Source: UBA2991 sp965207815 (lineage in GTDB: Bacteria; Chloroflexota; Dehalococcoidia; Tepidiformales; Tepidiformaceae). From it: a DNA stretch of 64,000 nt. Positions 24,506-33,072 of the stretch are shown here, piece after piece. A program made the position numbers and the translations under genes. The DNA lies in the NCBI GenBank assembly GCA_965207815.1, contig OZ242314.1, positions 1,364,001 through 1,428,000 of the forward strand. The letters run 5' to 3'. The notes under the pieces are model-generated. The model made no database searches and was not told the origin of the DNA. It saw nothing but the letters and a program-made list of their open reading frames with translations. The number at the start of each line of letters is the position of its first letter. The stretch's first letter is position 1.

Positions 24506-25099
24506 GGCTGCCTGTCTCTTACCTGGCGTTCGGGCTCAGAGTGTTGCGGCCTCCGACCTGATCAGCCCTTTCACTCCTGGATCGTGCTCTGCGAGGTCAC
24601 ACTTCCAGAAATCGACACGAACACCCTGCCACTCGAATCCACCGCAAGACCCGAGGGCGCTTCGTCGATGCCGAATCCCGCCTTGCAGAACGGTGCGGGA
24701 GATTATGTGGAACTCATAAGTGACTTAGGGGTAACGAATGGACCGTTTCGATGACGTTTCGATGACTTCATCAGGAATCCACCCCCCATGGACCTGTCTC
24801 CCGCTCGCGAGCGTCCACCTTGGTCGAGTCGCTCCGGACGACCGGCCCGGGCGCGGGCCAGCCCTCGCCCATCAGCAGGCACCTAGCCTTCCGCCAGCCC
24901 TCGTCACCTACACAGCGATCAGTTGAGGCGGGCGCCGGACTGCAGGTAGCCGCACCAGATACGGAGGCCAGGGCCGGTCATGATGGAGGTGGGAGGGGGC
25001 GAGGCGCTTCATGGGAAGAACCTAAACGTGCGCCCTCCAGGGGGACAGTTGACCGAGTTGATCCAGGCCAGCGGCGCAGCCCCTGCCGGCGGCCTGGCC
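24506..25099. other. Degenerate stretch, no gene recognised
   Basis: About 600 bases hold no recognisable gene or RNA. They lie between the ImmA-like gene and the histidine kinase remnant and may be the worn right edge of the island. I found no copy here of the 18.5-18.7 kb recombinase-end sequence. Confidence 0.4.
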
Positions 25100-25268
25100 C
25101 CTGTCCGTTGCCACCGGGACGGTGAAGGTGATCCTGGGTGCCCAGCCCCAGGCCCGTCGCGCTCGGCCCAGATGCGCCCTCCGTGCGCCTCGACGATGCC
25201 CTTGCAGTTAGCGAGGCCGAGACCCGATCCCGCGACCTCGGTGTCCCCGTCCGCCGCGTGGACGCGGA
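25100..25268 (-). pseudogene. Histidine kinase C-terminal remnant, frameshifted
   Basis: On the minus strand, reading from about 25268, the peptide contains GSGLGLANCKGIVEAHGGRI followed by WAERDGPGAG, which is the G2-box end of a sensor histidine kinase ATPase domain (GLGLAICKGIVEAHGG type). The following family-typical strand (ITFTVPV) is present but in another frame, so a frameshift lies near 25140-25150. An in-frame stop (TAA) precedes the segment and nothing of the dimerisation or N-box regions is visible. This is a decayed fragment, not a gene. Confidence 0.75.
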
Positions 25269-25651
25269 CTTAGGAAGGGGAGGCGTGGGGGATGCCCTGC
25301 CTCCTTGTCCGTGACGCAGATTCTGAGATGGGGACGCTCGTGCTCGAAACTGTCACCGAAATGACATCGAAGTCACGCCCCTAGACGCGGTTTCGTCATC
25401 ATTCTGTCCAGTATGGTCCCGCCCTCGAGCCCCGATCCGGGGCGGAGGTACTGGCGTGGCGCTCGACGGCTCTCGCTCGCTCCACACGACAGCCTGGGGC
25501 ACTGGCCGGTGGAGTCCTCCTACCCGGAAGTGTTGGCTGGCAGCGGTGGGGAACCTGGCCGTCAAGCGCCCCCCTGGCCCGGCGCAGTGCCTCTCGCGGC
25601 GCTTGCCTGCAACATGCTGGGCGGGCAGGGGCGTAGTGCGCTGGCTCGCAG

Positions 25652-28600
25652 GTGCAGCAGGCGTCTCCCTCGCGCTCCGGCACCACATACCGCTTCCGGG
25701 TTGCCGCGCGCGGGGACGGTCACCCCTACCTGGACGAGTACGAGAACTTCACCGAGGCCTCCGCCACAACCACTGCCCCGACCCCCACTGTCACGATCGC
25801 CGCCGCCCCGACCACCGTGGACGAAGGGGAGAGCATCACCTTCACGGTGACGGCCAACCCTGCCCCCACCGCCAGACTTCCCGTGACCGTGAGTGTGAGT
25901 GAGGTGGGGGACTGCCTGGCGGGCACGCGGCCGCCTTCCGTGACCATCCCCGCCAACCAGAACTCCGAGACGTTCACGGTCGAGACGGAGGACGACGACG
26001 TGGACGAGGCAACCTGCACGGTCACGGGGACACTGGTCGCCGGGAGTGGCTACGACCTGGGCACGCCCGCGTTTGCCAGCGCGACAGTGCGCGACCCCCG
26101 GCCCACGGTCACCATCTCGGCGAGCCCGACGACCGTCGACGAGGGTGACAGCATCACTTTCACGGTGAGGGTCAACCCTGCACCCGAAGCCGAGCTTCCC
26201 GTGACTGTCCGCGTCACCGATGTGGGGGACTGCCTGACGGGCTCGATTCCCTCACCCCTCACCATCGGCGCCAACCGGACCTTCCGGACCTTCACGATGG
26301 GGACGGAGGACGACGACGCGGTGGCTGCCTGCACCGTTACAGGAACGCTGGTCGACGCCGACGGCTATGACCTGGGGCCGCCCGCCACGAGGTCGGACAG
26401 GGTGACCGTGCTCGACCACCACCCGAGGGTCACCATCTCCGCGGACCCGACCAAGGTGCGCGCGGGCGGGCCCGTCGTCCTGACCGTGACGGCCATCCCT
26501 GCGCCGAAGAAGAATCTCACCGTGTCCCTCGACATAGGCGACAGCCTGCTTACGGGCACGGTGCCCGGGTCCGTCCCCGTTCCACAAGGGACAAGTTCGG
26601 CTCCTTCTAGTTCGGGAACCGTCATCGTCACAACGAGCAGCAGCATGACAGGCACCGTCACGGCGACCATCGAGGAGCACGCCAGCTACGCGGTGGCAAG
26701 CTCCGGCGGCTCGGTCGACATCGCCGTGGTGCCGGGCGTGACCATCACGCCGCCGTCGTCACCCGTGGAGGAGGGAGGCACGCTCGTGTACTCGGTGACG
26801 GCCTCCCCCGCGCCTGCAACGCCCCTCGAGGTGAGCTTCCGCCTGACCCAGGCGGGGAACTTCATTCGGGGTTCGCTCAGCCCGAGGGTCACCATTCCCA
26901 CTTCAGGCACGGGAACGCTCTCCGTCGAGACTCAGGATGACGCGGTGGTGGAGAACGACGGCTCCGTCACGGCCACGGTCGTCGACGGGACGGGTTACGT
27001 CGCCGCGACCCCGGGCTCGGCCAGCGCCGCCGTCGAGGACAACGAGCCCTACGTGCACATCACGGCGGACCCCACGACGGTCTCCGCCGGCGGCAGCATC
27101 ACCTTCACGCTGACGGCCAGGCCGGCGCCCAACACGGCACGCACGGTACGCGTCAACGTGGGGAACACCCTCCTCTCCGGGACACCCCCGTCGACCGTCT
27201 CCATTCCAGCCGGCGCGGGCGAAGAGTCGGAAGCAACCCTCAGCGTGACCACGGCCGACAACGTCATGGGCACCGTAACCGCCACCGTGCAGCCGTCATC
27301 GGGCTACCGGGTCGGGAGCCCGAGCTCGGCGGACGTGACGGTTACCCGCGACCCGGTCGTCACCATCGAGGCCAACCAGGACTCGATCACGGAGGGCGCC
27401 ACCATGGAGTACGTCGTGACCGCCTCGCCTGCGCCTCCCGCGGGCACGACCCTGTCCGTGACGGTGGAGCTCGGCGGCGTGGAGTCCTTCCTCTCCGACG
27501 CGACCGACCGGACGGTCGACCTTACCCGGGACGCACCCTCTGCCACCCTGTCCGTGACGACAGTGGACGACAGCGCCGTCGACGGCCACGGGCACATCAC
27601 GGCGACGGTCCTCGAGGGGACCGGCTACCGGGTGGGGGGTGACGGACAGGCGGAGGTGTACGTCTGGGACGACGAGTCCCCACCCCCGGCGCCCGACAAC
27701 GTCCGCGCCACCTCGGTCGCGGAGACGGGCTTCACGCTCGTCTGGGACGATGTCGAGCACGCGACGAAGTACGTCGTCGAGCGCCCCAATCCCCAGACGC
27801 TCTCATGGGAGCGCGCAGGCCGCGAGGTGACCGACACTCCCGGCGCGACCAGCTACCAGTTCCCCGTGACCGGCCTGGAATGCGGGACGACCTACAGCTA
27901 CCGGGTCCGCACCTACGGCGACGGCGTCAATACGAAGGCCGCCTACACCGACCCACACATGGATCAGGAAGTCTCGCCGGCGACGGAGCCATGCCCCACC
28001 GTGTCGATCGCCTACGAAGCGCCATCGGATGGTCGGTCGGCGACCGAGGGGGACACCCTCAGGTTCACCGTGACCGCCAGTCACGCTCCGGTCAGAGATC
28101 TGGTTGTGCCCGTATCCGTCACCCAGCGAGGCGGGTCGTTCCTGAATGGCACGCCGCCGCTGCGGAAGATCGTCACCATTTCTGCCGGCGACACGTCGGA
28201 GGAGTTCGACGTCAGGACCGTCCAGGACATGGCCTACGAACCCAACGGCGCTGTCATTGCGACCGTGGAAGACGGAGCAGCCTACGATGTCTCAGCTGGC
28301 ATGGGGGCGGCCACCGCGCCGGTCGTGAGCGACGACACGTCCCTGCCCGAACCCACCGCCGTTTCAGTCGAACCCCTGACTGGGCGCAGGATCAAGCTCA
28401 CGTGGGAATGGCCCCTGCCGCTCCTTCTGGAGAGCATTCCGGGATCGGTCACTTACGTTGTCGAAGCCAGGGGCATCGGACACACCACAACGGACTGGGG
28501 AAGCCCAAGCAGGGTCCGCCTGGTTTCGCGGGAGCTTGAGCTAGACCTTGATGCCATCGAGTTGCACGACCCGGATGCTCTTCCCGTCCCCCAGGCTCGC

Positions 28601-30202
28601 CCCGCTCCCATGAGCGCCCGCGTCAGCGACCACCCGCGGCTGGAGTTCCGCGTCCGAGGAACGTACACGCCGGACACCGGTGACCCTATCGATCTCGCCA
28701 CCAGCCAGGAGGTCGTCGTCGTCGACAACCCCCTGCTGGCCGTGACGGGCCACGCCTACGCGGGCGTGAGGGGTTCGGAGAATAGCCCCGCTTACTACGC
28801 GAACCTGAAGTGGGCAGCTGGCGGAGATGTCAGCAGCTACTCCATCCGGTACCGCCCGCTTCTCTCCTACGGCCATCACAGCCACTCCTCGGAATCCTGG
28901 CAACTGATGGACTCCGTGCTCGGGGCGTGGGGGAACGACGGCAACGTGCGGATGTTGGCGGCTTCCGGCAGCGCAAGGACTGCCAGCATCGACTCCCTCT
29001 CGCGCGGCTCGCTCTACGCTATCCAGCTCAACTTCGAGGAAAAGCTGGACTCCACCTGCCAGGACACGCTGGCATCATCCTGCCTGACCCGGCCAGGCTT
29101 CTCAGCTCGCTACGCCTACGTCTGGGCCTCAGGTACGCGGCCTGACGCCGGCGCGAATACCCCAGAGCGTGTCGCCACCTACCCCTACTACGGCCACTTT
29201 GGCGGGAAGACGTACCGCTACCGGATCTGCACCGACACGCTTCCACAGGAGACTCTGGAGCCTTTTGTGCGAGGGACGTGGATCAACATGATCAACAAGG
29301 CGATCGGCACGTGGCAGGAGGCCACTTCCAACCTGATCACGACCACGTATGACCCGGCCGCATGCGAGGATCCGGAATGGGTAGATCAATTCGATTTGCC
29401 GGCCTTCACATGCGACCCGGTTACTGGGCTGATTGGGACTATCACCGACGGCGTCTTCGATGCATTTGAGTATTTCACCGGAGGGGGTATTCCTGACGGG
29501 TGGAGAGAAGAAGCATTGCAATTCGCTGCAAGTATGTGCGAGACCTATGCGAGTCGGGTGGATGTAGGCCTGCTCGTGGACCTTGTGGAGGACGCTGCAA
29601 CACTGGGGCTCAATATTGCGCGAGCAGTCAGGGGTAACGAGAACCTCGATAGCGAGGTGCGGTTCATCGATAACCGGTCGTTCCAGGACGCGGAGTTCAT
29701 CACGAGCGTTTTCAAGCTGTGCATCGTTGCTGATGCAGGGGGATGCACCGTCTCTCCCGCCTATGCAGGGAGCCAGCTTGCGACCAGCGAGATCGGATCA
29801 GCCGACATCTTCCTGAACTGGAGAAAGATCAAGAGCAAGGACTCCGATCGCAATGGAGTGCCTCCCCTGCAGACCGACGTCGTTGTCCCAGTGGACTTTC
29901 GGTTCGGCGAGTGCGTCCCGCCCAGTGGCGCACACTTCAGCAGGCGAGACAGGTACGTGTTCGAGTTGGTGGTTCACGAGGCTGGCCATGCTCTCGGAGT
30001 GTCGGGCGCGGACATCCGTGCGAGCGCCGCGAGCCTGGTCGACAGGGGCCGGGACTACATCGTGTCCCACCCCAACATCGCACCTTCGGTTCTCAACTAC
30101 GCCGACGAAGTAGTTGGCGCCAGGGGCGAGCCTGACTGCTTCCCCCACCCGATGGACGCGCTCGCGATCCACGCCCTCTACCAGACAGGGTACGGCCAGT
30201 GA
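25652..30202 (+). CDS. Large secreted repeat protein with matrixin-like C-terminus (5'-truncated)
   Basis: This 1516-aa frame starts mid-domain: the first ~25 residues (SGTTYRFRVAARGDG) are the last strands of a fibronectin III domain, there is no signal peptide, and a TAG lies in frame at 25634. It then carries six Calx-beta-like repeats (each with TVDEGESITFTV-type cores), FnIII near 685-785, another Calx-beta, and a second FnIII-like region. The C-terminal ~370 residues resemble an M10/matrixin-type metalloprotease: VVHEAGHALGVSG (H1442, E1443, H1446) and a Met-turn-like SVLNYADE. The usual third His of HExxHxxGxxH is Gly here. It probably was a surface protease or adhesin; 5' loss may have ended export. 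It is coupled to the next gene. Confidence 0.75.
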   Translation: MQQASPSRSGTTYRFRVAARGDGHPYLDEYENFTEASATTTAPTPTVTIAAAPTTVDEGESITFTVTANPAPTARLPVTVSVSEVGDCLAGTRPPSVTIPANQNSETFTVETEDDDVDEATCTVTGTLVAGSGYDLGTPAFASATVRDPRPTVTISASPTTVDEGDSITFTVRVNPAPEAELPVTVRVTDVGDCLTGSIPSPLTIGANRTFRTFTMGTEDDDAVAACTVTGTLVDADGYDLGPPATRSDRVTVLDHHPRVTISADPTKVRAGGPVVLTVTAIPAPKKNLTVSLDIGDSLLTGTVPGSVPVPQGTSSAPSSSGTVIVTTSSSMTGTVTATIEEHASYAVASSGGSVDIAVVPGVTITPPSSPVEEGGTLVYSVTASPAPATPLEVSFRLTQAGNFIRGSLSPRVTIPTSGTGTLSVETQDDAVVENDGSVTATVVDGTGYVAATPGSASAAVEDNEPYVHITADPTTVSAGGSITFTLTARPAPNTARTVRVNVGNTLLSGTPPSTVSIPAGAGEESEATLSVTTADNVMGTVTATVQPSSGYRVGSPSSADVTVTRDPVVTIEANQDSITEGATMEYVVTASPAPPAGTTLSVTVELGGVESFLSDATDRTVDLTRDAPSATLSVTTVDDSAVDGHGHITATVLEGTGYRVGGDGQAEVYVWDDESPPPAPDNVRATSVAETGFTLVWDDVEHATKYVVERPNPQTLSWERAGREVTDTPGATSYQFPVTGLECGTTYSYRVRTYGDGVNTKAAYTDPHMDQEVSPATEPCPTVSIAYEAPSDGRSATEGDTLRFTVTASHAPVRDLVVPVSVTQRGGSFLNGTPPLRKIVTISAGDTSEEFDVRTVQDMAYEPNGAVIATVEDGAAYDVSAGMGAATAPVVSDDTSLPEPTAVSVEPLTGRRIKLTWEWPLPLLLESIPGSVTYVVEARGIGHTTTDWGSPSRVRLVSRELELDLDAIELHDPDALPVPQARPAPMSARVSDHPRLEFRVRGTYTPDTGDPIDLATSQEVVVVDNPLLAVTGHAYAGVRGSENSPAYYANLKWAAGGDVSSYSIRYRPLLSYGHHSHSSESWQLMDSVLGAWGNDGNVRMLAASGSARTASIDSLSRGSLYAIQLNFEEKLDSTCQDTLASSCLTRPGFSARYAYVWASGTRPDAGANTPERVATYPYYGHFGGKTYRYRICTDTLPQETLEPFVRGTWINMINKAIGTWQEATSNLITTTYDPAACEDPEWVDQFDLPAFTCDPVTGLIGTITDGVFDAFEYFTGGGIPDGWREEALQFAASMCETYASRVDVGLLVDLVEDAATLGLNIARAVRGNENLDSEVRFIDNRSFQDAEFITSVFKLCIVADAGGCTVSPAYAGSQLATSEIGSADIFLNWRKIKSKDSDRNGVPPLQTDVVVPVDFRFGECVPPSGAHFSRRDRYVFELVVHEAGHALGVSGADIRASAASLVDRGRDYIVSHPNIAPSVLNYADEVVGARGEPDCFPHPMDALAIHALYQTGYGQ

Positions 30203-31488
30203 TGGGAACGCCTCTGGGTAGCGGTGCGTGCCGCGCGCTGGCCGTGAGTTCGATGGCCGCCGTTCTCGTCTTTCTGAGCGGTTGCGGGCCGTTCCGCGAG
30301 CATCCTCCCAGGGCCAGCGACGCGTGGGAACCGTTCGACTATGGGATCCTTGAGACTTTCATGGTGGCCTCACGTCACTACGGACCGAGCTGGGGGCGCT
30401 TGGACGGCAGGGACGTGATTGTCTTCGGCTATCGGGAGGGCTTGGATGAGTTCGGGGGCCTACCAGCAGCCGTGGGCGGGAGCATCTACGTCATTCGCGC
30501 CGATGGCACGAAGCTGAAGCGGCTCAGTCCGAGCGTGGGCGACGGGCGCGGGCTCGGAGGAGACAAGGCCGCCTACGATATCTCGCCGGACGTCTCATCG
30601 GACGGACGCTGGCTGGCGTACGCAACCCATCGTTACAGCAACCGCCTAGTGGTTGTGACCTTTGAGCTGGATGGACGCGGCAAAGGGAGGATAGCTGGAG
30701 GGGACTGGCACGTCGGGGTTCCAGCATGGGCTCCCGACGGGAAGACGCTGGCCTTCATCGGACCAGGGGCCGAGAGGCGCAACATCAACATCGCGGAATC
30801 CGACGGTTCCAACCGTCGGGTTATTGCCCGTGACATCGTCCCGGCCTACGAGCGGCCATCGTGGTCGCCTGACGGCAAGCTGCTGGCCTTCCGCTCCCTT
30901 GGCGACGAGCTTGCCGGGATAGGCCAGGAGGGCTTCATCCTGCACATCGCGGCCGTGGATGGATCGTCGGTGATCGCAGTCGGGGATGCGGCAACGCGCC
31001 CGGTGTGGTCCCCGGACGGGCGTCACATTGCCGTTGGTGGGGGCTTCCTGGAGGTCGACGGGGAGCCGCAGTGGGGTGTCTACGTGCTGGATGCCGACGG
31101 CGGCAACCCGCGGCGAATATTCGACACCGACCGCCGGCCGCACGGCCTTTCCCCGCTGCTGTGGTCGCCGGATGGGGCGGAAGTATGGTTCCAACTGTAC
31201 AGCCCCTCTATCTCCCTTACCGCGGTGACAGTGGCAACGGGAGAGCAGCGCGATCTGCCAGAGCTAGATGGCGTCTGGGGTATGGCGTGGTCGCTCGACG
31301 GGTCCCGCTTGGCCGTAGTCACACAACCCAGCGCGCTGGGCGGGGAGGTGCTCTACACGGTCGCGGCGGACGGCTCGAATAAGCAGGTCCTGGTGAGGGT
31401 TGGGCCGGACGGCTTGGTCGCCAAGCCGGTCACATCGCGTCCCCCGGATGAAGACAACCACCCATCCCTGGGAAGGACTCCCCGATGA
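30202..31488 (+). CDS. Six-bladed propeller lipoprotein (TolB/WD40-like), copy 1
   Basis: This 428-aa lipoprotein has a signal ending in VLVFLSGCG. The mature part consists of PD40/TolB-type beta-propeller blades recognisable by repeated (A/S)PDG motifs: VSSDGRWLAYAT, WAPDGKTLAFIG, WSPDGKLLAFRS, WSPDGRHIAVGG, WSPDGAEVWFQ, WSLDGSRLAVVT. The start overlaps the upstream stop (TGATG), so it is translationally coupled. TolB-like propellers bind proteins; here it could chaperone or anchor the preceding secreted protein outside the membrane, which is an inference. Two close paralogues follow. Confidence 0.88.
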   Translation: MGTPLGSGACRALAVSSMAAVLVFLSGCGPFREHPPRASDAWEPFDYGILETFMVASRHYGPSWGRLDGRDVIVFGYREGLDEFGGLPAAVGGSIYVIRADGTKLKRLSPSVGDGRGLGGDKAAYDISPDVSSDGRWLAYATHRYSNRLVVVTFELDGRGKGRIAGGDWHVGVPAWAPDGKTLAFIGPGAERRNINIAESDGSNRRVIARDIVPAYERPSWSPDGKLLAFRSLGDELAGIGQEGFILHIAAVDGSSVIAVGDAATRPVWSPDGRHIAVGGGFLEVDGEPQWGVYVLDADGGNPRRIFDTDRRPHGLSPLLWSPDGAEVWFQLYSPSISLTAVTVATGEQRDLPELDGVWGMAWSLDGSRLAVVTQPSALGGEVLYTVAADGSNKQVLVRVGPDGLVAKPVTSRPPDEDNHPSLGRTPR

Positions 31489-31694
31489 AGCTCCGAACCC
31501 TTCTGCTCCTGGGAGCTCTCAACCCTGCTGTCCTGAGGGGGCGGGACTACATCGTGTCCCACCCCAACGTCGCACCGTCGGTGCTCAACTACGGCAGTCA
31601 AGCAATTGGCGCCAGGGGCGAGCCCGACTGCTTCCCCCACCCGATGGACGTGCTGGCCATCCACGCCCTCTACCAGACGGGATACGGCCCGTGA
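31485..31694 (+). pseudogene. Protease-gene remnant (start fused to 3' end), 69 aa
   Basis: This 69-codon frame joins a signal-peptide-like start (MKLRTLLLLGALNPAV) directly to the last ~50 codons of the upstream metalloprotease-like gene: RGRDYIVSHPN, APSVLNY and GARGEPDCFPHPMD recur almost unchanged. Zinc-binding His and all repeat domains are deleted. It keeps the 4-base overlaps with both flanking lipoprotein genes, so it is still read through in the operon. It is best read as an internal-deletion derivative of a second protease-gene copy. Confidence 0.85.
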
Positions 31695-33034
31695 TGGAGA
31701 CCCCTCTTGGCAACATGGCCCGCCGCTCCCTGGTCGTGAGCTCGGTAGCTGTCGGCCTCGTCTTCCTGATTGGCTGCGGGCCGTTCCGGGAGCATCCTCC
31801 CAGGGCCAGCGACGCGTGGGAGGCTTACGACACTGAGTATGCGGCCTTCGAGTCTTTCACGGTGGGATCGCGACACTACGGACCGGGTTGGGGCCGGATC
31901 GATGGCAGGGATGTGATCGTCTTCGGCTATCGCGAGGCGTTGGATGCGTCTGGCGGGTTGCCTGCAGCCTACGGTGGGAGCATCTACGTCATTCGCGCCG
32001 ACGGCACGAAGCTGAAGCGGCTCAGTCCAAGCGTGGGCGACGGGCGAGGCCTTGGTGGGGAGAAGGCCGCCTACGACATCTCGCCGGATGTCTCTTCGGA
32101 CGGGCGCTGGCTAGCGTACGCAACCCATCGTCACAGCAACCGCCTGATGGTCGTGACGTCTGAGTTGGATGGGAGGGACAGGGGAAGGATCAGGCCCAGG
32201 GACGGGGACTACAACTCGGACTTCGGGGTTCCTGTGTGGGCTCCCGACGGGAAGACGCTGGCGTTTAGCGGTGTTTGGACGGACAGGCACAATGTCATCA
32301 TCGCGGAGCCCGACGGGTCGAACCGTCGGGTTATTGCCCCCGACATCAGCCCGGCCTACGAGCGGCCGTCGTGGTCGCCAGACGGCAAGCTCCTGGCCTT
32401 CCGCTCCTTTGGAAAGTGGGAGTGGGGCCCTTCGGAACGCGAGGGTGTCGACGTGTTCGAACCCAAGGGCTTCATCCTCCACATCGCAGCTGTGGACGGG
32501 TCGTCGGTCAGGTCCGTCGGAGAAGCGTCAACACGGCCAGTGTGGTCACCGGACAGTCGCCACGTTGCTGTTGGCGGGGGGTTTCTGGAGGTGGACGGGG
32601 AGCCGCAGTGGGGCATCTATGTGCTGGACGCCGATGGTGGCAACCTCCGGAGGATCGTCGCCACCGACGGGCGCCCCCTCCGCGGTTCACAGTTGCTGTG
32701 GTCGCCCGATGGGGCAGAAGTGTGGGCTACTTGGGTCGGAGGGCAGCGTCTTGTGGCCGTCTCCGTGGCGACGGGGGACGTGCGCCGTATTGAGGTGCTG
32801 CCCTATGGCATTGACGGCATGGCCTGGTCCCCAGACGGCTCGCGCCTGGCCATCGTGACTCAGCCGAGTCGTCTGGGTCGGGCCATTGCCTACAAGGACG
32901 GAGTCTACGAGTACGAGGTGGTCCCCGTGCTCTACACGGTCTCCGCGGACGGGTCCGACATCAGGGTACTGGTGCAGTTGGAGGACCCCGTCGACGGGGA
33001 GGGCGATGTACGACTGCGAGGCGTTCCTCAATGA
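31694..33034 (+). CDS. Six-bladed propeller lipoprotein, copy 2
   Basis: This 446-aa paralogue of copy 1 begins METPLGNMARRSLVVSSVAV and has lipobox VFLIGCGP. The same order of blades is present, with an insertion near the fourth blade (GKWEWGPSEREGVDVFEP) and a longer stretch near the C-terminus. The longer open frame upstream (to 31400) reads through the end of copy 1 and is not used. The ATG overlaps the stop of the remnant gene. The function is the same as copy 1 by homology; divergence is concentrated in loops. Confidence 0.87.
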   Translation: METPLGNMARRSLVVSSVAVGLVFLIGCGPFREHPPRASDAWEAYDTEYAAFESFTVGSRHYGPGWGRIDGRDVIVFGYREALDASGGLPAAYGGSIYVIRADGTKLKRLSPSVGDGRGLGGEKAAYDISPDVSSDGRWLAYATHRHSNRLMVVTSELDGRDRGRIRPRDGDYNSDFGVPVWAPDGKTLAFSGVWTDRHNVIIAEPDGSNRRVIAPDISPAYERPSWSPDGKLLAFRSFGKWEWGPSEREGVDVFEPKGFILHIAAVDGSSVRSVGEASTRPVWSPDSRHVAVGGGFLEVDGEPQWGIYVLDADGGNLRRIVATDGRPLRGSQLLWSPDGAEVWATWVGGQRLVAVSVATGDVRRIEVLPYGIDGMAWSPDGSRLAIVTQPSRLGRAIAYKDGVYEYEVVPVLYTVSADGSDIRVLVQLEDPVDGEGDVRLRGVPQ

Positions 33035-33072
33035 AGTGGGGGCTCCTCCTTTCGGACAGCGTACGGCCCGTG
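33031..33072 (+). pseudogene. Scar of a third protease-gene copy
   Basis: About 42 bases lie between copies 2 and 3. It begins with ATGAAG overlapping the copy-2 stop, as the 69-aa remnant does, and ends with TACGGCCCGTGATGG, identical to the end of that remnant's junction with the next lipoprotein. The middle is gone and the frame now runs into the downstream lipoprotein. It fits an almost complete deletion. Confidence 0.6.

Noticed and set aside
31400..31693. Upstream extension of propeller lipoprotein copy 2
   Set aside because: It would delete the signal peptide function by adding 98 residues that read out of frame through copy 1 and the remnant.
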